Shown: positions 25,449-34,343 of the stretch, piece by piece
Numbering within the stretch: the first letter of the stretch is position 1
Layout: the number at the start of each line of letters is the position of its first letter
Assembly: GCF_900129885.1 (NCBI RefSeq)
Contig: NZ_FQXE01000006.1
Coordinates: forward strand, 150,179 to 214,178
DNA length: 64,000 bases
Source of the DNA: Pollutimonas bauzanensis
GTDB lineage: Bacteria; Pseudomonadota; Gammaproteobacteria; Burkholderiales; Burkholderiaceae_B
Direction of reading: 5' to 3'
Made by a program: the position numbers and the translations under genes
Notes under the pieces: model-generated
Databases searched by the model: none
Seen by the model: only the letters and a program-made list of their open reading frames with translations
Told to the model about the DNA's origin: nothing

Positions 25449-26639
25449 TCACGGCGCGAACTGGAACCGTTCAAACTGGTGGAGCTTTTCCTCTATCGCC
25501 CTTTTGTGCAGGGACTGTTCGCCTTTGCCGACCCAGGTCCATTGCTGCAGCAGCAGTTCGCGGCGGGCGCGGTCCGCCTTGATATCCACCACGGCCACGA
25601 TCTCGCCATCGACCAGCACGGGCAGCCCCAGATAGCCATGGACGCGCTTTTCCTTGGGCACATAGGCTTCGAACAAGTGCTCGTAGCCGAAAAACAGCTT
25701 CAGCCTTTTGCGTTGAATGATCAGCGGATCGAAGGGTGTAAGTATATGGACGCCGGCGGCCGCTTCCGGTATGCCGGCCAAGGCTTGCGGGCAGGCCCAA
25801 TGCTCCAGCTTGCCCGCGCCGTCGATGGCGACGGGAACGAGACGCCCCCGGCGCACCCTGGCTTCTATAAGCTGCCGAAGCAAGGGCTTGCGCTTGGGGT
25901 TCAGGTGGCAGATCGAATCCAGGCTGGCCAGGCCCTGCGAGCGCAGCGCCCTGTCCAGCAGATAGTTGGCGACCTGGTTCTCCGATGCTTTCCTCGGCCG
26001 GCTATCCCACTGGAAATGCCGGTCCATGAGTTCATAAGTCTTCAACATGCCCGAGCGCTCGCTGATCGTCAGCTTTCCCGCGTGGAAAGCCAGCTGCAGC
26101 GCGCGTTTGGAGGGCTTGCGGCTTGCCCAGGCATGGTCTTTCTCGACCAGCACGTCGTCGTCGATGTCGCGTATCGACAATGCCCCATGGTCGCGAATGC
26201 GCGCGATGACCTTGCGGAGGTCACTGGCGGTCACGGAGCTGAACCAGCTTTTCGGCGACTTGCGCTGAAGCTCCATGTCGGCAATGAAAAACCGCAGATC
26301 CTTCGTCGGAATATAGGACAAGGCGTGCGTCCAGTACTCGAAGACGGTCTTGTCTATGGTTTGCGCTTGCCGCAGGTGATCCCGCCGGTACGCCGGAATT
26401 CGCGTCCAGAGAATATGGTGATGGCAGCGTTCGATCACGTTGATGGTGTCGATCTGCACGTAGCCAAGATGCTCGATCGCGGCGAGCGTGGCCTCGGGCC
26501 CGCTTCCGAACGGCGCCGCCGCGTCGAGCTTCTGGGCGTGAAGCCAGATGTGCCTGGCTTGCAATTGTGTCAGCGGAAATGGGGTAATGGAATGTTCTGG
26601 CATGCGAGTCCGGGATTGCTGTTCAAGACGCTGATCCAT
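25449..26639 (-). CDS. YcaQ/AlkX-type winged-helix DNA glycosylase
   Basis: 396 aa, close to E. coli YcaQ. N-terminal LTQLQARHIWLHAQ and the catalytic-site QIDTINVIERCHHHILWTRIPAY are the family's signature (Gln-x-Asp). Winged-helix repeats follow, with LDRALRSQGLASLDSICHL and the C-terminal LPVLVDGEIVAVVDIKADRA. YcaQ unhooks nitrogen-mustard interstrand crosslinks and alkylated bases. Start could be the ATG at 26639 or at 26603; neither has a strong ribosome site. It is on the same strand as the SOS-controlled radical SAM gene, 102 bp ahead, but the LexA box lies after it. Confidence 0.85.
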   Translation of the reverse strand: MDQRLEQQSRTRMPEHSITPFPLTQLQARHIWLHAQKLDAAAPFGSGPEATLAAIEHLGYVQIDTINVIERCHHHILWTRIPAYRRDHLRQAQTIDKTVFEYWTHALSYIPTKDLRFFIADMELQRKSPKSWFSSVTASDLRKVIARIRDHGALSIRDIDDDVLVEKDHAWASRKPSKRALQLAFHAGKLTISERSGMLKTYELMDRHFQWDSRPRKASENQVANYLLDRALRSQGLASLDSICHLNPKRKPLLRQLIEARVRRGRLVPVAIDGAGKLEHWACPQALAGIPEAAAGVHILTPFDPLIIQRKRLKLFFGYEHLFEAYVPKEKRVHGYLGLPVLVDGEIVAVVDIKADRARRELLLQQWTWVGKGEQSLHKRAIEEKLHQFERFQFAP

Positions 26640-26786
26640 ATGGAATTCTGCACAATAGCGAAAATCCGTAAAGTTTGTCCAGACGGCGCCGCGCCGCGGG
26701 GTTTGCCGCAGCCTGTGGGCTGGCGAGAAAACCGGGCCGCGCTTATCATCGGACGACTATGGTCTAAAATCTTCCATTCTTTCCTC

Positions 26787-27926
26787 ATGGAGAAGAACTT
26801 GCCCAGCCTACTGCCCAACATCGATCCCGACGGACTCCTGGAATACTCGGTGGTTTACACCGATCGCGCCATAAACCACATGTCGCAAACTTTCCAAGGG
26901 GTGATGAAAGACATTTCCAGAACCTTGAAACAGGTCTATAACGCCCGGTCGGCTATCGTCGTGCCCGGCAGCGGCACCTTCGGCATGGAAGCGGTCGCGC
27001 GGCAATTTGCGACGAACAGGCAATGCCTTGTCATTCGCACCGGTTGGTTCAGTTTTCGCTGGAGCCAGATTTTCGACATGGGCGGCATACCCGCCGGCAC
27101 GACCGTGCTCAAGGCGCGCCCCGTGAGCGACGGCAGGCAGGCGGCCTTCGCGCCTCCGCCTATCGAGGAAGTGCTTGCCGCGATCAAGGCTGACAAGCCT
27201 GATGTGGTCTTTGCTCCTCACGTCGAAACCTCGTCTGGAATAATGCTGCCCGATGAATACATGCGCAAGGTCGCCGACGCGGTGCATGCCGAGGGAGGGC
27301 TGTTCGTGCTGGATTGCATCGCATCCGGAACCCTCTGGGTCGACATGCAGGCGATCGGGGTGGACGTCCTGATCAGCGCGCCACAAAAGGGCTGGAGCGC
27401 CTCCGCGTGCTGCGCCTTGGTGATGCTTAGCGCCCTGGCGCGCGAGAAAATCGAAACGACTGTCAGCACCAGTTTCTCCTGCGATTTGCGCAAGTGGTTG
27501 CAAATCATGGAGGCTTACGAGCAAGGCGGCTTTGCCTACCATGCCACCATGCCCACGGACGCCCTTGCCGTCCTGCGCAAGGTCATGGCGGAGGCCGAAG
27601 CCTATGGCTTCGATAAAGTCCGCGCGGAGCAGCAGGAGCTGGGCGACAAGGTGCGCGCGCTGCTGCTCGAAAAAGGCTACAAGAGCGTGGCTGCGCCGGG
27701 CTTCGAGGCGCCTGGCGTGGTGGTCAGCTACACCGACGACGAAGCCATACAGTCCGCCAGGAAATTCACGCTGGCAGGCGTGCAGGCGGCAGCGGGCGTG
27801 CCGCTGCAATGCGATGAGCCGGCTGATTTCAAGACCTTCCGTATCGGGCTGTTCGGTCTGGACAAGCTGCATAACATCGAACGGACGGTGGGGCGCCTGG
27901 CCCAGGCGCTGGACGAAATCGCCTAG
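26787..27926 (+). CDS. Class V aminotransferase (alanine-glyoxylate / serine-pyruvate type)
   Basis: 379 aa from the ATG at 26787. The same frame stays open for another 2.4 kb upstream, but that is antisense to the two DNA-repair genes and codes for no domain. The PLP fold shows GSGTFGMEAVARQF, HVETSSGIMLP, Asp in LDCIASGTL and the Schiff-base Lys in SAPQKGWSA. Family members transfer amino groups between Ser/Ala and glyoxylate/pyruvate. It stands alone before hslR. Confidence 0.88.
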   Translation: MEKNLPSLLPNIDPDGLLEYSVVYTDRAINHMSQTFQGVMKDISRTLKQVYNARSAIVVPGSGTFGMEAVARQFATNRQCLVIRTGWFSFRWSQIFDMGGIPAGTTVLKARPVSDGRQAAFAPPPIEEVLAAIKADKPDVVFAPHVETSSGIMLPDEYMRKVADAVHAEGGLFVLDCIASGTLWVDMQAIGVDVLISAPQKGWSASACCALVMLSALAREKIETTVSTSFSCDLRKWLQIMEAYEQGGFAYHATMPTDALAVLRKVMAEAEAYGFDKVRAEQQELGDKVRALLLEKGYKSVAAPGFEAPGVVVSYTDDEAIQSARKFTLAGVQAAAGVPLQCDEPADFKTFRIGLFGLDKLHNIERTVGRLAQALDEIA

Positions 27927-27983
27927 GCGGTTGCGGCGCAGGCCGGAAGCGGAATTTCTGAAAAGCCTTTGAGGGCTCGCGTG

Positions 27984-28364
27984 ATGGACAAGATTCGGCT
28001 CGATAAATGGCTATGGGCGGCCCGCTTCTATAAAACCCGCAGCCTGGCGGCGCAGGAAATCGGCAAGGGCAGGGCGCTCGTGAATGGCCAGATCGTCAAA
28101 CCCTCGCGTGAAGTCGCGCCGGGCGACCTCGTGCGCATCCGTAAGGAAGACCCTCCGATCGAAGTCCAGGTGCGCGCGGTGAGCGGCGCGCGAGGTCCGG
28201 CTCCCGTGGCGCGCCAGCTGTATGAGGAAACGCCCGAAAGCGCGGCCGCGCGGGAACGCGCCGCCGAGATGAGGCGCCTTGCCCCCGAACCCGCCCATGA
28301 AATCGCCGCGGGGCGCCCGACCAAGCGCGATCGGCGCCAGATCGACCTCGTGCGGGGTAAATGA
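27984..28364 (+). CDS. hslR: Ribosome-associated heat-shock protein Hsp15 (S4 domain)
   Basis: 126 aa. S4 RNA-binding domain from the start: IRLDKWLWAARFYKTRSLAAQEIGKG... with VNGQIVKPSREVAPGDLV; basic C-terminus GRPTKRDRRQIDLVRGK. Hsp15 binds 50S subunits carrying nascent chains and helps recycle stalled ribosomes. The ATG at 27984 or the GTG at 27981 could start it; GAGGG lies about ten bases upstream. Confidence 0.92.
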   Translation: MDKIRLDKWLWAARFYKTRSLAAQEIGKGRALVNGQIVKPSREVAPGDLVRIRKEDPPIEVQVRAVSGARGPAPVARQLYEETPESAAARERAAEMRRLAPEPAHEIAAGRPTKRDRRQIDLVRGK

Positions 28365-28365
28365 A

Positions 28366-28381
28366 CGCTGGAGCTCCAGCG
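28366..28381. repeat. Perfect 16-bp palindrome after hslR
   Basis: CGCTGGAGCTCCAGCG reads the same on both strands and starts 2 bp after the hslR stop. It could help end transcription but has no following T run. Seen directly; function unknown. Confidence 0.35.
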
Positions 28382-28502
28382 CTTGGCCGGCGCGAAGGCA
28401 TAGGGAAACCGCGGCGCCGGCGAAGCGGGAGTTTCAATGCATGCGAGCGTAGCGGCCCGGCGGCTGGCCGACGCACCGGCGGCACGCCTCTGCTTGTTCT
28501 TG

Positions 28503-28536
28503 CAGTATATATTTTTGTATGCAAAAATATATACTG
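28503..28536. promoter_or_regulatory. Perfect inverted repeat, probable GntR/FCD operator
   Basis: Arms 28503-28517 and 28522-28536 are perfectly complementary over 15 bp, around a TATG spacer. The core TTTTTGTATGCAAAAA resembles the TTGTATAcAA-type sites of FadR/FCD regulators. It lies 40 bp before the Bug gene whose operon encodes a GntR/FCD regulator at 29577, so autoregulation is likely. Confidence 0.72.
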
Positions 28537-28576
28537 ATTTGATTCGCAGCCGCAATGGCGCCTCAGCAGGAAGACA

Positions 28577-29554
28577 ATGAAACAAAAAACAAATTGGCGC
28601 GCGCTTCTCGCGTCGCTCTTCATGGCCTCGATCGCATCGGCCGCCCATGCGGAGGCCGGTGCAAGCTGGCCGCAACAGCCTATTACCGTCGTGGTGCCGT
28701 TTGCGGCTGGCGGCGGGACCGACAGCATTGCGCGGGAATTCGCCCTGGAGCTCGGGAAAGAACTGGGCCAGACCGTCGTCGTCGAGAACCGTGGCGGAGG
28801 CGGCGGCTCGATCGGCGCCGCGCGCGTGGCGCAAGCCAAGCCGGATGGCTACACGCTGCTGTTTGCCACGTCCACTTTCGCCACCAATTCAGCATGGGAA
28901 AAAAGCGCCGCCTACGATGCCAAGACCAGTTTCACGCCCATTGCCCTTCTCGGCAGCGGCCCTCTGATGCTGGTGGCCAATAAGGAACTGGGCGTGGCCA
29001 CTGTCGCCGATCTGCTGAACAAAGCCGCAGCCGAGCCGAACTCCATCAACTATTGTTCCGCCGGGCCGGGCAGCATCAACCACTTGTCCGGCGCATTGTT
29101 CCAGCAACTGGCCCATGTCGATATCACTCATGTTCCGTACCGCGGCAGCGGGCCGGCCACGTTCGATCTCCTGGCGGGCCGCGTCCAGATCTTCTTTTCA
29201 ACAATGCCGACGATGCTGGCAAACGTGAAGGCCGGCAAGGTGCAGTTGCTGGCCGTGACGACCAAAGAGCGATCGAGCCTGTTTCCGTCGGTGCCCGCCC
29301 TGGATGAAGCCGGCATCCCAGGATACGATATTTCGACTTGGTGGGGAATTCTGGGGCCAGCGCGCATGCCCGCCGCCATTGTCGAAAAGCTCAATGCCGT
29401 CGCGAACAAGATCACCGGCGGACAGCTGCTGCGGGACCGCCTGGCTTCAGAGGGCGCCACCGTATTCAAAGGCAGTCCGGGCGATTTCGAGAAGAAGCTG
29501 CACAGCGAACTGGCCATGTGGGAAAAAGTGGTCGGCGGCATAGAACAGAGATAA
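28577..29554 (+). CDS. Bug/TctC-family periplasmic solute receptor
   Basis: 325 aa. Signal peptide MKQKTNWRALLASLFMAS... with cleavage at AHA-EAG. Bug motifs ITVVVPFAAGGGTDSIAREF, VVENRGGGGGSIGAARVA, PDGYTLLFATST and VPYRGSGPATFDLLAGRVQ. First gene of the cluster that holds a GntR regulator, a second Bug gene, an IPMDH-like dehydrogenase and a PDC-lactonase-like hydrolase. Sits directly behind the palindromic operator. Confidence 0.92.
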   Translation: MKQKTNWRALLASLFMASIASAAHAEAGASWPQQPITVVVPFAAGGGTDSIAREFALELGKELGQTVVVENRGGGGGSIGAARVAQAKPDGYTLLFATSTFATNSAWEKSAAYDAKTSFTPIALLGSGPLMLVANKELGVATVADLLNKAAAEPNSINYCSAGPGSINHLSGALFQQLAHVDITHVPYRGSGPATFDLLAGRVQIFFSTMPTMLANVKAGKVQLLAVTTKERSSLFPSVPALDEAGIPGYDISTWWGILGPARMPAAIVEKLNAVANKITGGQLLRDRLASEGATVFKGSPGDFEKKLHSELAMWEKVVGGIEQR

Positions 29555-29576
29555 TTCAGGAAAGGTAAACCACGCC

Positions 29577-30215
29577 ATGCCGATTTCCAAAAGCAATACG
29601 CAATTCCACAAGGCGTACAACGACATCAAGCAGAAGATACTCAGCGGTTTCTTTTCCGCCGATGATCGCCTGCGCGAAGTGGATGTCGCCAAGTTGATAG
29701 GCATGGGCCGCACGCCGGTGCGGGAAGCGCTCAAGCGCCTGGAGGACGAGCGCCTTCTTACCCATGAGCCCCGCCGCGGCCTGGTGGTGACCAAGATGGA
29801 CCAGCAAGGGGTAACAGAGCTTTATGCCATGCGCGAGGTGCTGGAAGGCGCGGCCGCCGAATTCGCCGCGAGGCATGCCACCGAGGCGGAAATCGACAAT
29901 ATGGAATCGATATTGTCCGAGCACGACAAGCCGGGAGCGGATCCCGTCGCCTTGAACCTGGCGTTTCATGAAGCCATTTATGGCGCGGCTCACAACCAGC
30001 ACCTCATCCGCACGCTGCAGTCTTCCACCGATACCACCTACCTGCTGGGCCGCAGCACCCTGGATTCCGCAAATCGGGCTCAAAAGGCGCTGATCGAGCA
30101 TCAAGAAATATTGGCGGCCATCCGGAAAAGAGATCCCGAGGCGGCGAGCAAAGCCGCCAAGAAACATATACGCCAAGCCTTTCTGGAACGCCTGAAAATG
30201 CTGCGGGAACGATAG
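29577..30215 (+). CDS. GntR-family regulator, FadR subgroup with FCD domain
   Basis: 212 aa. Winged HTH at residues ~10-75 (RLREVDVAKLIGMGRTPVRE), then an all-helical FCD domain with the expected metal/ligand positions N127-LAF-H131, H175 and H197. FCD regulators bind organic acids and usually repress the adjacent operon. It is inside the operon, 22 bp after the first Bug gene, and the operator at 28503-28536 is the likely target. Confidence 0.92.
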   Translation: MPISKSNTQFHKAYNDIKQKILSGFFSADDRLREVDVAKLIGMGRTPVREALKRLEDERLLTHEPRRGLVVTKMDQQGVTELYAMREVLEGAAAEFAARHATEAEIDNMESILSEHDKPGADPVALNLAFHEAIYGAAHNQHLIRTLQSSTDTTYLLGRSTLDSANRAQKALIEHQEILAAIRKRDPEAASKAAKKHIRQAFLERLKMLRER

Positions 30216-30288
30216 ACAAGGCGCCGCCCGGCAGCGCTCGCCGCAGTGGGCGGGCCTGGGCGCATCCCTACAAAAAAGGAGTATGAAT

Positions 30289-31326
30289 ATGAACACGAGC
30301 CTGAGCGCAAGCCTCAAAACGTTCGAACAGCAGGATCTGAAAATGAGCAAGCGCGGTTTCCTGGGGCTGGGCTGCGCGGGAGCTTTGGCCGCCATGTTCG
30401 GGCCGCGGCTGGCGCATGCCCAGGCTGGCTATCCTTCGCGCCCTGTAAGCGTCATCGTCCCGTATGCGCCCGGCGGGCAAGGCGATGTCTTTGCGCGGTT
30501 CTTGTCGGAGCCGCTGGCGGCCAAACTCAAGCAGGCCGTGGTCGTCGAAAACCGCCCCGGCGCTTCCGGCATGCTGGGCACGCGCCTGATCATCCGCGAC
30601 AAAGGGGACGGCTATCAATTGCTGTTGGGGCAGACTGGCGAGATAGCGATTAATCCCACCGTCAATAAAAACGCCGGCTACGACACGCTGAAGGACTTGG
30701 CCCCGATTGTATTGGCGGGCGATTCCCCGCTCGTGCTGATCGCCCCCCGGAACGCTCCCTACGATACGATCCAGGAGCTGATCGGCCTTGCCGATAAATC
30801 GCCGGAATCGGTATCCTATGCCTCATCCGGCACCGCGACTCCCGGCCATCTGGCCGCCGCGGCCCTGGCATTGGGCACAAAGACGAAAATGATCCATGTG
30901 CCTTATAAAGGCGCGGGGCAAGCCCTGACGGATGTCATCGGCGGACAGGTCAATTGCTTCTTTTCGAGCGCATCGGCGGCCATGGGCCACATCAAGTCAG
31001 GGTCCGTCAAAGCGCTGGCGGTGTCGTCGCTGGAACGGCTCAATTCCTTGCCCGATGTGCCTACCATCGCCGAAACGGTCTTGCCGGGATTCAACTTCAG
31101 TCTCTGGGGCGGCTACTTCGCTCCGAAGCGTACGCCGAAGGCCATCATCGAACGCTTGAACACGGAAATCAACGACATCCTGGAACGCCCCGAAGTCCGG
31201 GCTCGTTTCGAGGCTGACGGAGCGGCCGTGGCGCGCAACACGCCGGAGCAATTTAGCGAGTTCGTCAAGGCCGAGATCGCAAAATACCGCGACCTCATTG
31301 CCGCCGCCGACATTTCTCTCGAATAA
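30289..31326 (+). CDS. Bug/TctC-family periplasmic solute receptor with long N-terminus
   Basis: About 345 aa. The ATG at 30289 has AAAGGAG 7 bases upstream; the ATG at 30283 is too close. The signal region is unusual: about 18 polar residues precede SKRGFLGLGCAGALAAMFG, a Tat-like motif with KR for RR. Mature part is a normal Bug receptor (VSVIVPYAPGGQGDVFARFL, VVENRPGASGMLG, VPYKGAGQALTDVIGG). Second receptor of this cluster, so two related ligands may be bound. Confidence 0.9.
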   Translation: MNTSLSASLKTFEQQDLKMSKRGFLGLGCAGALAAMFGPRLAHAQAGYPSRPVSVIVPYAPGGQGDVFARFLSEPLAAKLKQAVVVENRPGASGMLGTRLIIRDKGDGYQLLLGQTGEIAINPTVNKNAGYDTLKDLAPIVLAGDSPLVLIAPRNAPYDTIQELIGLADKSPESVSYASSGTATPGHLAAAALALGTKTKMIHVPYKGAGQALTDVIGGQVNCFFSSASAAMGHIKSGSVKALAVSSLERLNSLPDVPTIAETVLPGFNFSLWGGYFAPKRTPKAIIERLNTEINDILERPEVRARFEADGAAVARNTPEQFSEFVKAEIAKYRDLIAAADISLE

Positions 31327-31351
31327 ACTTTAATCCTGTACGAAAATTCCA

Positions 31352-32413
31352 ATGAAAATCATAGTTCTTCCCGGCGACGGTATCGGCCCAGAAACAATGG
31401 CGGCAACGGTTGAGGTGCTGGAAGCGGCATCGCGGCGTTTCAGTCTTGGCCTGGAACTCATCCCCGACGAGGCGGGCCACGACAGCCTGGCGCGGCATGG
31501 CGCAACCGTGACCGATGCCTTGCTGGACAAAGTGAAATCCGCGGATGGCCTCATGCTGGGGCCCATGGCGACTTACGACTTCAAGGACGAATCCAAGGGC
31601 GAAATCAATCCGTCCAAGTTCTTCCGGAAAAGCCTGGACCTTTATGCCAACATCCGGCCGGCCCGCACCTACAAGGGCATGGCGGCCCGCCTGGGCGAAT
31701 TCGACCTTGTCGTGGTGCGCGAGAACACCGAGGGGTTCTATTCCGACCGCAACATCGAGTCGGGCAGCAGCGAAATGCTCATTACGCCGGACGTGGCCAT
31801 TTCTTTACGCCGCATTACCAGGCAGTGCTGCGAGCGTATCGCGCGCTCGGCGTTCGAATTGGCCCGCACGCGCAACAAGCATGTCACCATTGTGCACAAG
31901 GCCAACGTATTGAAGATTGCCGATGGCATGTTCATCGATATCTGCCATGAAGTCGGGCGGGATTTCCCCGATGTCAGCATCGACGACTTCATTGTCGATG
32001 CGATGATGGCCCACGTGGTCCGGGCCCCGCAGCGTTTTGATGTCATCGTGACCACCAATATGTTCGGCGACATCCTGTCCGATCTCACCGCGGAGCTTTC
32101 CGGCAGCCTGGGGCTGGGCGGCTCGCTGAATGCGGGCGACAGGTATGCGATGGGACAGGCCGCGCACGGTTCCGCGCCCGATATCGCGGGGCGGAATATT
32201 GCCAACCCGTTTTCATTGGTATTGTCTGCCGCCATGCTGCTGAACTGGTATGGCCAGAAAAATCAAAAGCCTTCCTTCCTGGCCGCCGCCAAAGCCATTT
32301 TCGATGCCGTCGCAGCGGCCATCGAATCGGGCGAGGCAACGCGGGACGTGGGCGGCAAGCTGGGTACGCGCGAAACCGGCGCGGCGTTGGCCCAGCGCTT
32401 ATCCGCTATTTAG
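31352..32413 (+). CDS. Isocitrate/isopropylmalate/tartrate dehydrogenase family protein
   Basis: 353 aa beta-decarboxylating dehydrogenase. MKIIVLPGDGIGPE, YANIRPARTYKG, VVRENTEGFYSDRN, the catalytic Lys/Tyr regions (HKANVLKIADGMF), Asp cluster (NMFGDILSDLTAEL) and NAD site AHGSAPDIAGRNIANP are all present. ENTEGFYSD differs from the usual EGEYS, suggesting a substrate other than isocitrate or isopropylmalate, perhaps a tartrate- or malate-like acid. Between a Bug receptor and a hydrolase, hence catabolic rather than leucine synthesis. Confidence 0.87.
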   Translation: MKIIVLPGDGIGPETMAATVEVLEAASRRFSLGLELIPDEAGHDSLARHGATVTDALLDKVKSADGLMLGPMATYDFKDESKGEINPSKFFRKSLDLYANIRPARTYKGMAARLGEFDLVVVRENTEGFYSDRNIESGSSEMLITPDVAISLRRITRQCCERIARSAFELARTRNKHVTIVHKANVLKIADGMFIDICHEVGRDFPDVSIDDFIVDAMMAHVVRAPQRFDVIVTTNMFGDILSDLTAELSGSLGLGGSLNAGDRYAMGQAAHGSAPDIAGRNIANPFSLVLSAAMLLNWYGQKNQKPSFLAAAKAIFDAVAAAIESGEATRDVGGKLGTRETGAALAQRLSAI

Positions 32414-32473
32414 GCTTGCCTGCCGGCCGCCCATACGCGCCGCGGACAGTCCCGCGGCAATGAGGAAACGTTG

Positions 32474-33325
32474 ATGAAATTGCCTGCTCTGGCATGCGAC
32501 TGCCATGTACACGTCATTGGCGACGAGGCTTCCTACCCCATGGCGCCGCAGCGGCACTATACGCCGGGACCCGCGGGCCATGATGACTTGCTCGCCCACA
32601 TGGCGCGGCTCTCGCTCGAACGCGCGGTCCTGGTCCAGCCCAGCGTCTACGGTTTCGACAACCGCTGCATGCTCGACAGCCTGAAGCGTATGGGCGGCAG
32701 CGGCCGCGGTATCGCGGTGTTGCCCGAAACCGTCGACGAAGACGAACTGGCGCATCTGGCCGGCAACGGTGTCACGGGCATACGCATAAACCTGGAAAGC
32801 GCGTGCAATCGGGACGCCGGAGCCATGCGGGATGGGCTGGCACTATGGGCCGATCGCGTGGCGGACTTCGGCTGGCACATTCAGCTGTATGCCTCGTTCA
32901 ACGTGATCGAAGCCGCGCTGGATTCGTTCAGGAACCTGCCGGTGCCCATCGTGCTCGACCATTTCGCCATGATACCGGCGGCCGCCGGCCTGAATGAGCC
33001 CGGCATACGGCGGCTGCTGCGCCAGTTGGGCGAGGGCAAGCTTTATGTGAAGCTGTCGGCGGCTTATCGGATTAGCGCTCGTCAGGACCAGCACAGGGTG
33101 CCCGGATTGGCGGCCGCGTTGATCGATGCCAATCCGGAACGGGTGGTATGGGGCAGCGACTGGCCGCACACCAGCCGCGATCCGGGAATAGCGGCAACCC
33201 AGGTGAGCGCCTATCGGCCCATCGGCGCGCAGGATCTTGCCGATGAACTGGGCGCATGGCTGGGCACGGAAGCCTTGGCGCATAGAGTGCTGGTCGACAA
33301 TCCCGGCCGCCTGTACCGGTTCTGA
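32474..33325 (+). CDS. Amidohydrolase-family hydrolase, PDC-lactonase-like
   Basis: 283 aa from the ATG at 32474 (GAGGAAACG ahead; the TTG at 32471 is possible). N-terminal CDCHVHVIG, middle IVLDHFAMI and C-terminal VWGSDWPHTS are the same three elements as in the hydrolase at 9796 and in LigI. The two copies are clear relatives but differ in the surrounding residues, so different lactones are likely. Last gene of this cluster. Confidence 0.82.
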   Translation: MKLPALACDCHVHVIGDEASYPMAPQRHYTPGPAGHDDLLAHMARLSLERAVLVQPSVYGFDNRCMLDSLKRMGGSGRGIAVLPETVDEDELAHLAGNGVTGIRINLESACNRDAGAMRDGLALWADRVADFGWHIQLYASFNVIEAALDSFRNLPVPIVLDHFAMIPAAAGLNEPGIRRLLRQLGEGKLYVKLSAAYRISARQDQHRVPGLAAALIDANPERVVWGSDWPHTSRDPGIAATQVSAYRPIGAQDLADELGAWLGTEALAHRVLVDNPGRLYRF

Positions 33326-33347
33326 CGCGAGGCTTCGCCGCCCCCTG

Positions 33348-34343
33348 CTAGTTCATGCTGGCGCCAGCCCGCGCGACGGTTTCCTTCCATTGCTGGTATT
33401 CGGCTTCTTGCAATGCGGCAAGTTCAGCGGGGCCTTCGCTCATGACGGACATCCCCAAACCCTGGAAGAGCTTTTGCGTGTCGGGATCGGCCAAAGCCAA
33501 CTGCGCCGACTTGTGCAATTTGTCGATAATAGGCTTTGGAGTCCCGGCGGGAGCATAAAGGGCCACCCACATTTCACTTCGGAAGTCCGGAACCTTTTCG
33601 CCAATCGCCGGGACGTCGGGGAGCACGTCTGCGCGTTTCGCGCTCGACACGCCCAAGGCCCGCAGCTTGCCCGCCCGGATATTTTCCAGCACTGACGACA
33701 GGCTGCCAAAGACAATAGGCACGCGTCCGCTCAAGACATCGGCCATCGCCGGCGCAACTCCGCGGTAAGGTATGTGCTCCATACGGGTGCCGAGGGCGTG
33801 CGTGAGCATCTCGGGGATGAGGTGGTTCAATGTGCCGCCCCCCGCGGATGCGTACTGGTACTCTCCGGGATTCTTCTTGATCAGCGCCAGGAATTCGTCG
33901 AGGTTTTTCGCTGGAAAGCCGGGATGGACGGCGAGCACATAGGGAACGACGCCCAGGCCCGCGATAGGCGCGAAATCGTTGATCGGATCGAAATTGGCAT
34001 TCTTGAACACCCAGGGAACGATCAACTGGTTGCTGTTGGCCGTCACGAAAAGACTATATCCGTCGTTTTTTTCCCGCAGCATCGCCTGATTGCCAATGAC
34101 GCCGCCGGCGCCAGGCTTGTTGCTGATCACGATCGCTTGTCCGAGAATCGACGACAGCTTCTCCGAAACGATACGCGCCACGATATCGGTTCCGCCTCCG
34201 GCCGCCGTCGGGGTCGTTACCGTAATAGGCCGCGCGGGGTAGTCCGACGCAACATCGGCATTGGCGGGCGCGGCCATGCAAAGGCCTGCGCTCGCGACCG
34301 CGACTGCCGCGGCCTTGCCTAGAATCTTTCTGGTGTCAATCAC
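33348..34343 (-). CDS. Bug/TctC-family periplasmic solute receptor
   Basis: 331 aa, GTG start at 34343 with strong AAAGGAGAG. Signal peptide ending PANA-DVA; Bug motifs PITVTTPTAAGGGTDIVARIV, VISNKPGAGGVIGNQAML and IPYRGVAPAMADVLSGRVP. It overlaps the amidase gene by 8 bp, so transport and amide hydrolysis are linked. Transcribed leftward, after the amidase. Confidence 0.92.
   Translation of the reverse strand: MIDTRKILGKAAAVAVASAGLCMAAPANADVASDYPARPITVTTPTAAGGGTDIVARIVSEKLSSILGQAIVISNKPGAGGVIGNQAMLREKNDGYSLFVTANSNQLIVPWVFKNANFDPINDFAPIAGLGVVPYVLAVHPGFPAKNLDEFLALIKKNPGEYQYASAGGGTLNHLIPEMLTHALGTRMEHIPYRGVAPAMADVLSGRVPIVFGSLSSVLENIRAGKLRALGVSSAKRADVLPDVPAIGEKVPDFRSEMWVALYAPAGTPKPIIDKLHKSAQLALADPDTQKLFQGLGMSVMSEGPAELAALQEAEYQQWKETVARAGASMN

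Noticed and set aside
24339-26786. An 816-codon in-frame upstream extension of the aminotransferase
   Set aside because: It is antisense to the radical SAM and YcaQ-type genes, whose motifs are clear, and codes for no domain. High GC keeps antisense frames open. The ATG at 26787 matches the family N-terminus.
28366-28381. 16-bp palindrome after hslR as intrinsic terminator
   Set aside because: No loop and no following T run, so not called as a terminator; kept only as a repeat.
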